Below, piece after piece: positions 24,398 through 32,424 of a DNA stretch of 56,697 nt; the first letter of the stretch is position 1, and the number at the start of each line of letters is the position of its first letter. Below the pieces are notes generated by a model, which did no database searches, had not been told where the DNA came from, and was given only the letters and a program-made list of their open reading frames with translations. The position numbers and the translations under genes are program-made. This DNA comes from Paenibacillus sp. J5C2022. Its GTDB lineage: Bacteria > Bacillota > Bacilli > Paenibacillales > Paenibacillaceae. The stretch lies in the NCBI RefSeq assembly GCF_025567625.1, contig NZ_JAOQJC010000049.1, positions 1-56,697 of the forward strand, read 5' to 3'.

Positions 24398-26152
24398 ATG
24401 CGCAAAACAAAAATTGTCTGTACGATTGGACCTTCCAGCGAATCGCTGGAAAATACGAAAAAGCTGATTCAAGCAGGGATGAACATCGCCCGCCTGAACT
24501 TCTCACACGGTGACTTCGAGGAGCATGGCAACCGAATCAAAAACATCCGTCTGGCCAATGCGGAGCTTGGCACGTCCGTAGCAGTCCTGCTGGACACGAA
24601 AGGCCCCGAAATTCGCTTGGGCAAGCTCAAGGAAGAGCCGATCGAGCTGGTTCAAGGCGAAGCCATCACATTGACAACGGAAGAGATTCTGGGAGACCGT
24701 ACTCGTATTCCTGTCACGTACAGCAATTTGCCTAACGATCTGTCGGCAGGCTCCACGGTTCTGATCGACGACGGCTTAATTGGACTGCAGGTAGAGCGGA
24801 TTGAAGGCACCGAGGTGCATTGCCGCATCATTAACAGCGGGCCGATCAAGAGCAAGAAGGGCGTTAACGTGCCCGGCGTGAAAATCTCCTTGCCTGGCAT
24901 TACGGAGAAGGACGCTGGCGATATCGTGTTCGGCATTCAGTCCGGCGTCGATTTCATCGCGGCTTCGTTCGTCCGCAAAGCAAGCGATGTTCTGGAAATT
25001 AGAGAGCTGCTTGAGAAGCATAACGCAAGCCATGTCGGTATCATCTCCAAGATCGAGAATCAGGAGGGTGTCGACAACCTGGATGAAATTCTGGAAGTGT
25101 CCGACGGTCTGATGGTGGCCCGCGGCGATCTTGGCGTCGAAATTCCGGCGGAAGAAGTTCCGCTCGTTCAGAAGATGATGATCAAGAAGTGTAATCTGGC
25201 GGGCAAGCCGGTCATTACCGCAACGCAAATGCTGGATTCCATGCAGCGCAATCCGAGACCTACCCGCGCTGAAGCGAGCGACGTCGCGAACGCGATCTTC
25301 GACGGAACGGATGCGATCATGCTGTCCGGCGAGACGGCAGCGGGCAAGTATCCGGTTGAATCGGTGCAGACGATGTCCCGCATCGCCGAGCGAGCCGAGA
25401 ACGCGCTGGAATACCGTGAAATATTCGTGAAGCAGGCCAACGCGCAGCAGACAACGGTAACGGAAGCGATTAGCCAGGCAGTGGCCAATTCGGCGCTTGA
25501 TCTGAACGCGAAAGCGATCGTGACGTCGACGCAAAGCGGCTTCACCGCGCGTATGATCTCCAAATATCGTCCGAAGGCGCCGATTATCGCCGTTACGACT
25601 GACGAAGCCGTTATGCGCCGTCTTGCGCTAGGCTGGGGCATCATTCCGGTGAAGGGCGAGGAAGCGGCCACGACGGACGAAATGTTCGAAATCGCCATTA
25701 AAGGGGCGATGCAGACGGGTATGCTCAGCCTTGGCGATTCCGTCGTCATCACGGCAGGCGTACCGGTAGGTCGCGCAGGAACGACGAATCTGATCAAGAT
25801 TCATCATATCGGAGAAGTGCTTGCGCAAGGTCAGGGCATCGGCAGCCAGACAGCTACTGGCAAGCTTGTCATTGCGAAGAATGCGCAAGAAGCGATCGAC
25901 AAGACGGAGCAAGGCGACATTCTGGTTACCATATCGACGGACAAGGATTACATGCCGGCATTCCAGAAGGCTGGCGCAGTTATTACGGAGCAAGGCGGCA
26001 TTACGAGCCATGCTGCGGTATGCGGCTTGAACCTTTCCATTCCGGTTATTCTGGGCGTTGCGGGCGCAACGGACATGCTGAAGGACGGTATGGAGGTCAC
26101 CATTTACGGAGAGACGGGCTTTATCTACTCCGGGCAATCCAAAGTTTTGTAA
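24398..26152 (+). CDS. pyk: Pyruvate kinase, with C-terminal PEP-utiliser-like domain
   Basis: A 584-residue pyruvate kinase that makes ATP and pyruvate from phosphoenolpyruvate and ADP. N-terminal TKIVCTIGP, the catalytic MVARGDLGVEIP stretch and the KPVITATQMLDSM signature are all present. The extra C-terminal domain of about 110 residues carries GGITSHAAVCGLN, the PEP-utilising mobile domain typical of Bacillus and Geobacillus enzymes. The ATG at 24398 follows CGGAGGAAACG; the frame is open 34 codons further upstream but has no ribosome site there. A terminator follows. Confidence 0.96.
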   Translation: MRKTKIVCTIGPSSESLENTKKLIQAGMNIARLNFSHGDFEEHGNRIKNIRLANAELGTSVAVLLDTKGPEIRLGKLKEEPIELVQGEAITLTTEEILGDRTRIPVTYSNLPNDLSAGSTVLIDDGLIGLQVERIEGTEVHCRIINSGPIKSKKGVNVPGVKISLPGITEKDAGDIVFGIQSGVDFIAASFVRKASDVLEIRELLEKHNASHVGIISKIENQEGVDNLDEILEVSDGLMVARGDLGVEIPAEEVPLVQKMMIKKCNLAGKPVITATQMLDSMQRNPRPTRAEASDVANAIFDGTDAIMLSGETAAGKYPVESVQTMSRIAERAENALEYREIFVKQANAQQTTVTEAISQAVANSALDLNAKAIVTSTQSGFTARMISKYRPKAPIIAVTTDEAVMRRLALGWGIIPVKGEEAATTDEMFEIAIKGAMQTGMLSLGDSVVITAGVPVGRAGTTNLIKIHHIGEVLAQGQGIGSQTATGKLVIAKNAQEAIDKTEQGDILVTISTDKDYMPAFQKAGAVITEQGGITSHAAVCGLNLSIPVILGVAGATDMLKDGMEVTIYGETGFIYSGQSKVL

Positions 26153-26180
26153 TACCTGCGGGCATAGTTGGCATAATGAG

Positions 26181-26214
26181 AAGAGCGATGGTGAGCATTC
26201 ACTGTCGCTCTTTT
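26181..26214 (+). terminator. Rho-independent terminator after pyk
   Basis: AAGAGCGA (26181-26188) pairs with TCGCTCTT (26205-26212), with an inner GTGA/TCAC stem across a small internal loop, followed by TTTTCC. It lies 28 bp beyond the pyk stop. Confidence 0.85.
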
Positions 26215-26301
26215 CCAACATATATACATAAAGTGCGTGTTCAAAAAGCTCGGTTTTCAGCGCCGAGAAGATTGGACGAAACTAGGGATAGAGGTGTTGA
26301 C

Positions 26302-26766
26302 ATGACATCATCGTCAGATTGGGTGCTTCATCCGCTGCGCGTCAGATATCAGGAGACGGACCGGATGGGCGTCGTCTTCCACGGCAACTACGTGACTTGG
26401 TTCGAGATCGGCCGTACGGAGTGGATTCGGAGGGCAGGTTATGCCTACAAGAATATTGAGGAGAGAGGCTTGCTGCTCCCCGTCGTCGATCTGCAATGCA
26501 AGTACATATCGCCCGCCCGCTACGACGATACTTTGCTTATATGTACAAGAGTGCTGGAAGCCAGTCCGCTGCGGGTATCATTTCAATCTGAAGTGAGAAG
26601 AGTGGAGGAGGAGCTGTTTCATGCGAACTGTCTCTCTTCCGAGGCGATATTGCCGGGCGAGCTGCTCGTGAGCGGCGGAACGAAGCATGTATGGGTGAAC
26701 GAGCAATGGCAGCCCGTTCGGCTGAGCAAGAGCTTTCCAGAATTGTACGACTTGCTGAAATCTTGA
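26302..26766 (+). CDS. Acyl-CoA thioesterase, YbgC/4-hydroxybenzoyl-CoA type
   Basis: A 154-residue single-hotdog protein. The segment YQETDRMGVVFHGNYVTWFE is the family signature, with the Asp near the start acting in thioester hydrolysis. It would hydrolyse acyl-CoA thioesters in the cytoplasm; the natural substrate is not told by sequence. AGAGGTG lies six bases before the ATG at 26302. The long upstream open frame overlaps pyk in another frame and is not real. fxsA follows 28 bp later, so the two probably share a transcript. Confidence 0.88.
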   Translation: MTSSSDWVLHPLRVRYQETDRMGVVFHGNYVTWFEIGRTEWIRRAGYAYKNIEERGLLLPVVDLQCKYISPARYDDTLLICTRVLEASPLRVSFQSEVRRVEEELFHANCLSSEAILPGELLVSGGTKHVWVNEQWQPVRLSKSFPELYDLLKS

Positions 26767-26794
26767 TTCTTCCCGGGGAGGGTGGTGGAATACG

Positions 26795-27187
26795 ATGTAT
26801 AAATGGATATTCGCAGCTCTGCTTGTCGTGCCGGTGATTGAGCTTTGGGGCATTTTGCAAGTGGGCGATTGGCTAGGGGGATGGACCACATTTTTCATCG
26901 TGGTGGCCATGAGCGCCGCAGGTGCTTATTTTCTGCGGCTGGAAGGACGCAAGGTATGGCTGGAGGCGCAGCGGCAATTGGCGCAAGGGCAGATGCCGGG
27001 TCGTTCTATCATTGACGGCATATGTGTATTAATAGGCGGACTATTGCTGCTCACTCCGGGATTTTTTACCGACTTCATCGGAATCGTCCTTCTCTTGCCG
27101 GTGACAAGACCGATTCTGCGGGGAATCATCCTTCAATGGCTGGAGCGGAAGCTTAGGGACGGGAGCTTTACGATAAGAAGATTCTAA
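26795..27187 (+). CDS. fxsA: FxsA-family membrane protein
   Basis: A 130-residue protein with three to four hydrophobic helices (about residues 3-18, 28-46, 73-100). It matches FxsA/YtzA, which sits after pyk in B. subtilis; E. coli FxsA lets cells resist exclusion by phage T7 when overproduced, by binding PifA. Its normal cell role is unclear. The conserved LLLTPGFFTDFIG loop is present. GGAGGGTGG precedes the ATG. Confidence 0.87.
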   Translation: MYKWIFAALLVVPVIELWGILQVGDWLGGWTTFFIVVAMSAAGAYFLRLEGRKVWLEAQRQLAQGQMPGRSIIDGICVLIGGLLLLTPGFFTDFIGIVLLLPVTRPILRGIILQWLERKLRDGSFTIRRF

Positions 27188-27189
27188 AG

Positions 27190-27243
27190 TTTACCTCTAC
27201 TTAACATTTCGTTAATATGTGCGTGATGGACAGGAATCATAAT
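27190..27243 (+). promoter_or_regulatory. PhoP-box-like direct repeats and -10 of ppk
   Basis: TTTACC (27190-27195), TTAACA (27201-27206) and TTAATA (27212-27217) repeat at exact 11-bp steps, the pattern of Bacillus PhoP boxes (TT(A/T)ACA repeats spaced by about 5 bp). CATAAT (27238-27243) is a likely -10; the last repeat would lie at -35, as at PhoP-activated promoters. The ppk start codon is 34 bp downstream. Confidence 0.65.
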
Positions 27244-27276
27244 AGGGGCAGAGAGAGAACCTGAAGGAGGAGCAGC

Positions 27277-29349
27277 ATGACGAAGCAAGTGTCCCCATAC
27301 CTGAACAGGGATTTAAGCTGGATCGAATTCAATCGAAGAGTGTTGCAGGAAGCTCAGGACACCGACAATCCGCTCTTGGAGCGGGCGAAGTTCCTGGCCA
27401 TCGTGTCCAGCAATTTGGATGAATTTATGAGCGTACGCGTTGCGGGCATCCAGGATCAGATGCGGGCTGGACTGACCAAGATGGATTTCACCGGGTATAC
27501 CCCCGCAGGCTTATGGAAGAGGCTCATTAAACGGACAACAAGCATGGTATACGAACAATATCGCACTTACCGGGATGTGTTCCGTTCCTTGAGCAAGCAC
27601 GGCATTAATATTAAGTCTATCGACGAATTGGGACCGATGGGCATGAAGGAGATGTCGGACTACTTCCATGAGATCGTCTTCCCCGTATTGACGCCGATGG
27701 CGGTGGATCAGAGCAGGCCGTTCCCGCTCGTTCATTCCAAGGAATTGTATTTAGCGGTATTGCTGCGGCGAGAGGGCGCCACTGAGGAGGAAGACCCTTT
27801 TTTCGCTATCGTTCAAGTCCCATCCATATTGTCGCGTCTCGTTCCTTTGTCGGGAAGAAGCAACAGCAAGAAGCTGGAGTTCGTACTGCTGGAGGATCTG
27901 ATACAGAAATTTATTCATACGTTATTTAACGGGTACGTCCCGTTCTCCGTGAATCCGTTCCGATTGACGCGTAACGCGGACTTGACATTGGACGAAGAAG
28001 GGGCGGAAGATCTGCTGGAGGAGATCGAGAAGGAGCTGCGCCGTCGCCGCTGGGGAATTCCGGTCAGGCTGGAGGTGTGCAAGGGCATACATCCTTATGC
28101 GTTGCAGACGCTTATGGATGAGCTGGAGATTAGGGATAATCTGTTCCAAATTGAAGGTCCGCTGGATCTGAGCTTCCTGATGAAGTTCGTCCATCAACTG
28201 CCGGGACACGACAATCTCCGATACGAGAAGGTGGAGCCGATCTACCCTCGGGAGTTCGAGGGCGAAGAAGATATGTTCGATGTGATCAAGCAGCGGGATG
28301 TGCTGCTGTACCATCCCTATGAATCCTTCGAGCCGGTCAACGACTTCGTGACGGAAGCCGCATACGATCCTGACGTGCTGGCGATCAAGATGACCATGTA
28401 CAGGGTGAGCGGCCAGTCCGTGCTGGTCCAGGCGCTGGCCAAAGCGGCGGAGTCGGGCAAGCAGGTGACGGTCGTCGTGGAGCTGAAGGCGAGATTCGAC
28501 GAAGAACGCAACATCGCATGGGCAAGACAGCTGGAGAAGGCCGGCTGCCATGTCGTATACGGCTTGGTAGGTCTGAAGACGCATGCCAAAATTCTGCTGG
28601 TGGTCAGGCGGGAGAAGGGCATGCTGCGTCGTTATGTCCATGTAGGAACCGGGAATTACAATGACAGTACGGCAACGCTGTATACCGATACCGGGCTGTT
28701 CACCAGCCATCCTGTCGTCGGCGCGGACGCATCCGCATTGTTCAATGAAGTGACGGGCTATTCCACACCGCATGACTGGAGAGCCTTCGCGGTCGCGCCA
28801 ACGGATCTGAAGGGCAAGCTGATCAGGCTGATCGACCGGGAAAGGGACAATGCGCTGGCAGGGCGGCCTGCCCGCATCGTCGCCAAGATGAATTCACTCT
28901 CCAATCAGGAGATGATCGACAAGCTGTACGAAGCTTCGCAAGCGGGGGTGAAGATCGATCTGATCGTACGCGGCGTCTGCTGCTTGAAGCCCGGCATAGC
29001 GGGAAGAAGCGACAACATTCGCGTCCTCAGCATCGTGGACAGGTATCTGGAGCATTCGCGCATTATGTATTTCCTGAACGACGGCGGGGACGAAGAGGTG
29101 TATCTGTCCAGCGCGGACTGGATGACCCGTAATCTGCTCAAGCGCATCGAGCTGATGTGTCCGGTATTCGACGCGGGCTTGCGCACAGTGCTGATCAATA
29201 TGTTGAATATGAATTTAGAGGATAATGTGAAGGCGCGCGTCCTGAAGCCGAACGGCTTGTACGAACACGTATCCTCCGCGTCGGGCAAGCCGTTCCGCAG
29301 CCAGTTCGAAGCCAAGAGCATCGAACTTTGGAAGGGCAATTACGCCTAA
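27277..29349 (+). CDS. ppk: Polyphosphate kinase 1
   Basis: A 690-residue enzyme that moves the gamma-phosphate of ATP onto inorganic polyphosphate and back. His436 in GLKTHAK is the phosphorylated histidine (His435 in E. coli), and NYNDSTATLYTDTGLFT and the FDEERNIAW segment belong to the two phospholipase-D-like C-terminal domains. The N-terminal part opens with LNRDLSWIEFNRRVL. GAAGGAGGAG precedes the ATG. A PhoP-like box suggests induction by phosphate starvation. Its stop overlaps that of the convergent ppx by three to four bases. Confidence 0.97.
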   Translation: MTKQVSPYLNRDLSWIEFNRRVLQEAQDTDNPLLERAKFLAIVSSNLDEFMSVRVAGIQDQMRAGLTKMDFTGYTPAGLWKRLIKRTTSMVYEQYRTYRDVFRSLSKHGINIKSIDELGPMGMKEMSDYFHEIVFPVLTPMAVDQSRPFPLVHSKELYLAVLLRREGATEEEDPFFAIVQVPSILSRLVPLSGRSNSKKLEFVLLEDLIQKFIHTLFNGYVPFSVNPFRLTRNADLTLDEEGAEDLLEEIEKELRRRRWGIPVRLEVCKGIHPYALQTLMDELEIRDNLFQIEGPLDLSFLMKFVHQLPGHDNLRYEKVEPIYPREFEGEEDMFDVIKQRDVLLYHPYESFEPVNDFVTEAAYDPDVLAIKMTMYRVSGQSVLVQALAKAAESGKQVTVVVELKARFDEERNIAWARQLEKAGCHVVYGLVGLKTHAKILLVVRREKGMLRRYVHVGTGNYNDSTATLYTDTGLFTSHPVVGADASALFNEVTGYSTPHDWRAFAVAPTDLKGKLIRLIDRERDNALAGRPARIVAKMNSLSNQEMIDKLYEASQAGVKIDLIVRGVCCLKPGIAGRSDNIRVLSIVDRYLEHSRIMYFLNDGGDEEVYLSSADWMTRNLLKRIELMCPVFDAGLRTVLINMLNMNLEDNVKARVLKPNGLYEHVSSASGKPFRSQFEAKSIELWKGNYA

Positions 29350-30884
29350 TAAGAAGCCGGCATGGCCAGAACGGGAACGAGACCCCAGTGCTTGCGGAAG
29401 TCGGAGGCTGTCTCCTCCGTCTCGCGACGTTCCAGGCCAAGGTGGCCATGATAGTCCTGCGGTTGAATGAGAAGCTGTCCGTCCGCTATGTTCATCTTGA
29501 TCGTACCGATCGCTTGCGTCTCGCTGCGATCAAGCGCAGCAGCGAGCTGGAGCAGGCTTCCCAGCTTGCAGATGAGCTCCAGGTCGCTCTCGTCGATGAG
29601 CTGGCGGTAAGGAGCGATATGATTTCTCGCTTTACCCTTGCTGCGGAACGATGCAATGGCGGCCGTCATGACGATTTCCCGATGCGACAAGCCGTTCAGA
29701 TGGGCATGGATAATCAGGTAGAAGCTGTGCTTGGCATAATCGTAATAGTCGATGGAAGCGCCGACCCGGTATAGTTTCGATGCCGTATCAAGCAGCCTCG
29801 CGCTTATAGCATCAAGCTGCGGGCAGCTTGGCGCCAGATATGCATGCATCTCCATCGCCAGCCTGTTCACATGCAGGACATGCCCTCGGGGCGCTTCTGT
29901 ATGGAGGGCGCTCATATTCTCCACGCTGTAGGCGAGCGGATCGTCCAGCAGAGGGCGGCTCGGGAACCTAGTTGCATGGAACAGTCCGTCGCGGAGGCCA
30001 GCGCCGCATATCCAATAATGAGACGCTTGTACCGTATCGAAAAATACGCGCAGGATGGCAATTCCGGGAAGAATAACGTCTGCCCGGTCCTTGGACAAGC
30101 CGTTCAGCTTGCGTCTGTCCTCCAGCGGCAGTACGCGCAGGTGCTGGAACAGCTCGTTCACTTGATCCTCCCGCAGTGTGTAGTTATGAGGAGCGGAGAA
30201 CGGATATAGCACCGCAGCCTGATGGCGCTTGGCAAGGGCGCGTACCGTGCCTCCTATACCGATCAGCGGCAATTCCGGGGCCGTATGAGCCCATTCCAGC
30301 CCTTGCAGCGACTTCCTCACTTGCTGCTCCAGCTCGTGAAGGGTGTCGTCGCTCAGGCCGTCTGCGCTGTCGTACTGCTTGTTCATGCTGACGCAACCGA
30401 ACGGAAGAGAGACGCTATGCATAATGGCTCTGTTCCTGAACAGGGTAAGCTCGGTGCTTCCTCCGCCGATATCGATCAAGTAGCCGTCTGACACATCAAG
30501 CGAATTGACCATCCCGAGGAATCCGTAGGAGGCCTCCTCTTCGCCGGACAGCAGTTCAATGGCCAATCCCGTCTCTCGCTTGATGGCGTGAAGAATGTCA
30601 TGGCAATTGGCCGCATTGCGAATCGCCGCGGTAGCGGTCGCGCGAATGTGCGCAATGCCGTGATGGGAGCAGAGTATAGTGAAGTGTCGCAATGTATCGA
30701 TCAATTCGTAGAGTCCTTCGTCGGACAGACGGCCCTTGTCGTCAATTTTATTGCTGAGCCTTGCCGACTCCTTGGCGCCGTCTACGACGCGATGCGCTCC
30801 GCTCTCCGTTCTCTCATAGATGACCAGGCGGACAGAGTTGGAGCCAATATCGATAATGCCGATGCGTTGTCCTGACATATGCAT
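29346..30884 (-). CDS. ppx: Exopolyphosphatase, Ppx/GppA family
   Basis: A 512-residue enzyme of the actin-like ASKHA fold that releases phosphate from polyphosphate ends. The start reads GIIDIGSNSVRLVI, the phosphate-1 loop; GGGSTELTLF is the second. The C-terminal third is an HD-type helical domain (YDYAKHSFYLIIHAHLNGLSH...). GGAGG lies nine bases before the ATG at 30884; ATGs at 30890 and 30878 fit less well. It faces ppk with overlapping stop codons, so synthesis and breakdown of polyphosphate are encoded tail to tail. Confidence 0.93.
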   Translation of the reverse strand: MHMSGQRIGIIDIGSNSVRLVIYERTESGAHRVVDGAKESARLSNKIDDKGRLSDEGLYELIDTLRHFTILCSHHGIAHIRATATAAIRNAANCHDILHAIKRETGLAIELLSGEEEASYGFLGMVNSLDVSDGYLIDIGGGSTELTLFRNRAIMHSVSLPFGCVSMNKQYDSADGLSDDTLHELEQQVRKSLQGLEWAHTAPELPLIGIGGTVRALAKRHQAAVLYPFSAPHNYTLREDQVNELFQHLRVLPLEDRRKLNGLSKDRADVILPGIAILRVFFDTVQASHYWICGAGLRDGLFHATRFPSRPLLDDPLAYSVENMSALHTEAPRGHVLHVNRLAMEMHAYLAPSCPQLDAISARLLDTASKLYRVGASIDYYDYAKHSFYLIIHAHLNGLSHREIVMTAAIASFRSKGKARNHIAPYRQLIDESDLELICKLGSLLQLAAALDRSETQAIGTIKMNIADGQLLIQPQDYHGHLGLERRETEETASDFRKHWGLVPVLAMPASY

Positions 30885-31053
30885 GTACATAAACCTCCGA
30901 TAATGCGGTCTTCCCGATATTTTAACATAGAGACGGGGAAGAAGTATATTCCGGGGGACAGGGTGGAATAATGAGCTGTCGAATAAATTATTGATGGTGC
31001 AATCGGATAATCGGCTTGAATAGCAAGTGCGATTCAAATTATCAATGATAGCG

Positions 31054-31108
31054 ATAAAGCATTTTTATATCGCATTTTATTGGCTTCTTCCAATAAATGA
31101 TTTATGAT
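31054..31108 (+). promoter_or_regulatory. citZ promoter with CcpC-like box and inverted repeat
   Basis: A likely promoter is TTGGCT (31080-31085), 17 bp, TATGAT (31103-31108). Just upstream lies ATAA-N7-TTAT (31054-31068), the dyad that CcpC recognises at B. subtilis citZ and citB. TTATTGG-N6-CCAATAA (31077-31096) is a perfect inverted repeat over the -35. A second dyad, ATAAATGATTTAT, overlaps the -10. Confidence 0.55.
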
Positions 31109-31180
31109 TAATAACGATGCATATGATATGTGATTTATGATACAGTATGTAACTATTTCAGCATAAAAGGAGAGAGAACG

Positions 31181-32293
31181 ATGACAGCAACAAAAGGTCT
31201 GGAAGGAATAGTCGCGGCAACGTCCTCCATCAGCTCCATTATTGACGGCGTCTTGACGTATCGCGGCATCAATATTGATGAACTTGCCGAGCATGCTTCC
31301 TTCGAAGAGGTTGCTTATCTGCTATGGTACGGCAAATTGCCGAATCGTTCCGAGCTTGCCAAGCTGCAAGAGCAATTGGATGAATACGCCAATGTTGCCG
31401 CTGCGGTAATCGAAGGCATCAGGCTGTATCCGAAGGGCACCAATTCCATGGCGGCGCTTCGCACAGCGGTATCGAGCCTTGCCCTGTACGACGAATCCAG
31501 CAACGATATGTCGCAAGAAGCCAATCAACTGAAAGCGATTAAATTGCAGGCTCAGCTGCCGACGATCGTCGCCGCATTCGCGCGAATTCGCGAAGGGAAA
31601 GAGCCTGTCGCTCCGAAGAAGGGCGTCTCCATCGCGCATAACTTCCTGTATATGCTGACGGGAGAAGAGCCTGCGGACGTAGCTGTGAAGGCGCTGGATC
31701 AAGCGCTTGTTCTTCATGCGGACCACGAGCTTAACGCTTCTACCTTCGCCGCTCGCGTCACGGTTGCGACATTGTCGGACATCTATTCCGGCGTCACTTC
31801 CGCGATCGGCGCTTTGAAGGGCCCGCTGCATGGCGGAGCCAACGAGGCGGTAATGGTGATGCTGGAGGAGATCGGTTCCACGGACAAGGTGGAATCCTTC
31901 ATTACCAACGCGCTTGCGAACAAGGTGAAGATTATGGGCTTCGGCCATCGCGTATACAAGAACGGCGATCCGCGTGCGAAGCATCTGCAGAAGATGTCCC
32001 GCGAGCTGGGCAAGCTGACAGGCAACATGGAGCTGTATGACATGTCCGTGAAGATCGAGGATCTGGTTACCGGTCAGAAGGGCCTGAAGCCGAATGTGGA
32101 CTTCTATTCCGCGTCGGTCTACACCGCATTGCAAATTCCGCGCGATCTGTTCACGCCAATATTCGCGATCAGCCGCGTATCGGGCTGGAGCGCTCATATA
32201 TTGGAGCAGTATCAAGACAATCGCCTGATTCGTCCGCGTGCCGACTACGTAGGTCCCGTCAGCGCGCGTTACATTCCAATTGACGAACGCTAA
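31181..32293 (+). CDS. citZ: Citrate synthase
   Basis: A 370-residue enzyme that condenses acetyl-CoA and oxaloacetate to citrate at the entry of the TCA cycle. The GPLHGGANEAVM and MGFGHRVYKNGDPRA segments contain the active-site histidines, and NVDFYSASVY the catalytic aspartate. AAAGGAGAG precedes the ATG at 31181; upstream in-frame codons lack a site. First gene of a citZ-icd-mdh set in B. subtilis order. A hairpin follows, so icd may be partly uncoupled. Confidence 0.97.
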   Translation: MTATKGLEGIVAATSSISSIIDGVLTYRGINIDELAEHASFEEVAYLLWYGKLPNRSELAKLQEQLDEYANVAAAVIEGIRLYPKGTNSMAALRTAVSSLALYDESSNDMSQEANQLKAIKLQAQLPTIVAAFARIREGKEPVAPKKGVSIAHNFLYMLTGEEPADVAVKALDQALVLHADHELNASTFAARVTVATLSDIYSGVTSAIGALKGPLHGGANEAVMVMLEEIGSTDKVESFITNALANKVKIMGFGHRVYKNGDPRAKHLQKMSRELGKLTGNMELYDMSVKIEDLVTGQKGLKPNVDFYSASVYTALQIPRDLFTPIFAISRVSGWSAHILEQYQDNRLIRPRADYVGPVSARYIPIDER

Positions 32294-32317
32294 TGAAGAA
32301 TGAGGTTAACATGAAGA

Positions 32318-32350
32318 GAGAGCGGACGCCCCGGCGTTCTGTTCTCCTTT
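32318..32350 (+). terminator. Hairpin between citZ and icd (possible partial terminator)
   Basis: GAGAGCGGACGCC (32318-32330) pairs with GGCGTTCTGTTCTC (32333-32346) using two G-U pairs and a one-base bulge, followed by CTTTTC. The apparent loop is tight, so the top pairs must open. It could attenuate readthrough from citZ into icd or protect the citZ 3' end. Confidence 0.5.
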
Positions 32351-32424
32351 TCAATGTTTTGACCTAACAGGGTCTAATATGAGATGCTATTGAAGTGTGA
32401 ACCAATTAAAGGAGGATATTATTC

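Noticed and set aside
26020..26301. N-terminal extension of the thioesterase
   Set aside because: It overlaps pyk and the pyk terminator in another frame; the ATG at 26302 has AGAGGTG at the right distance.
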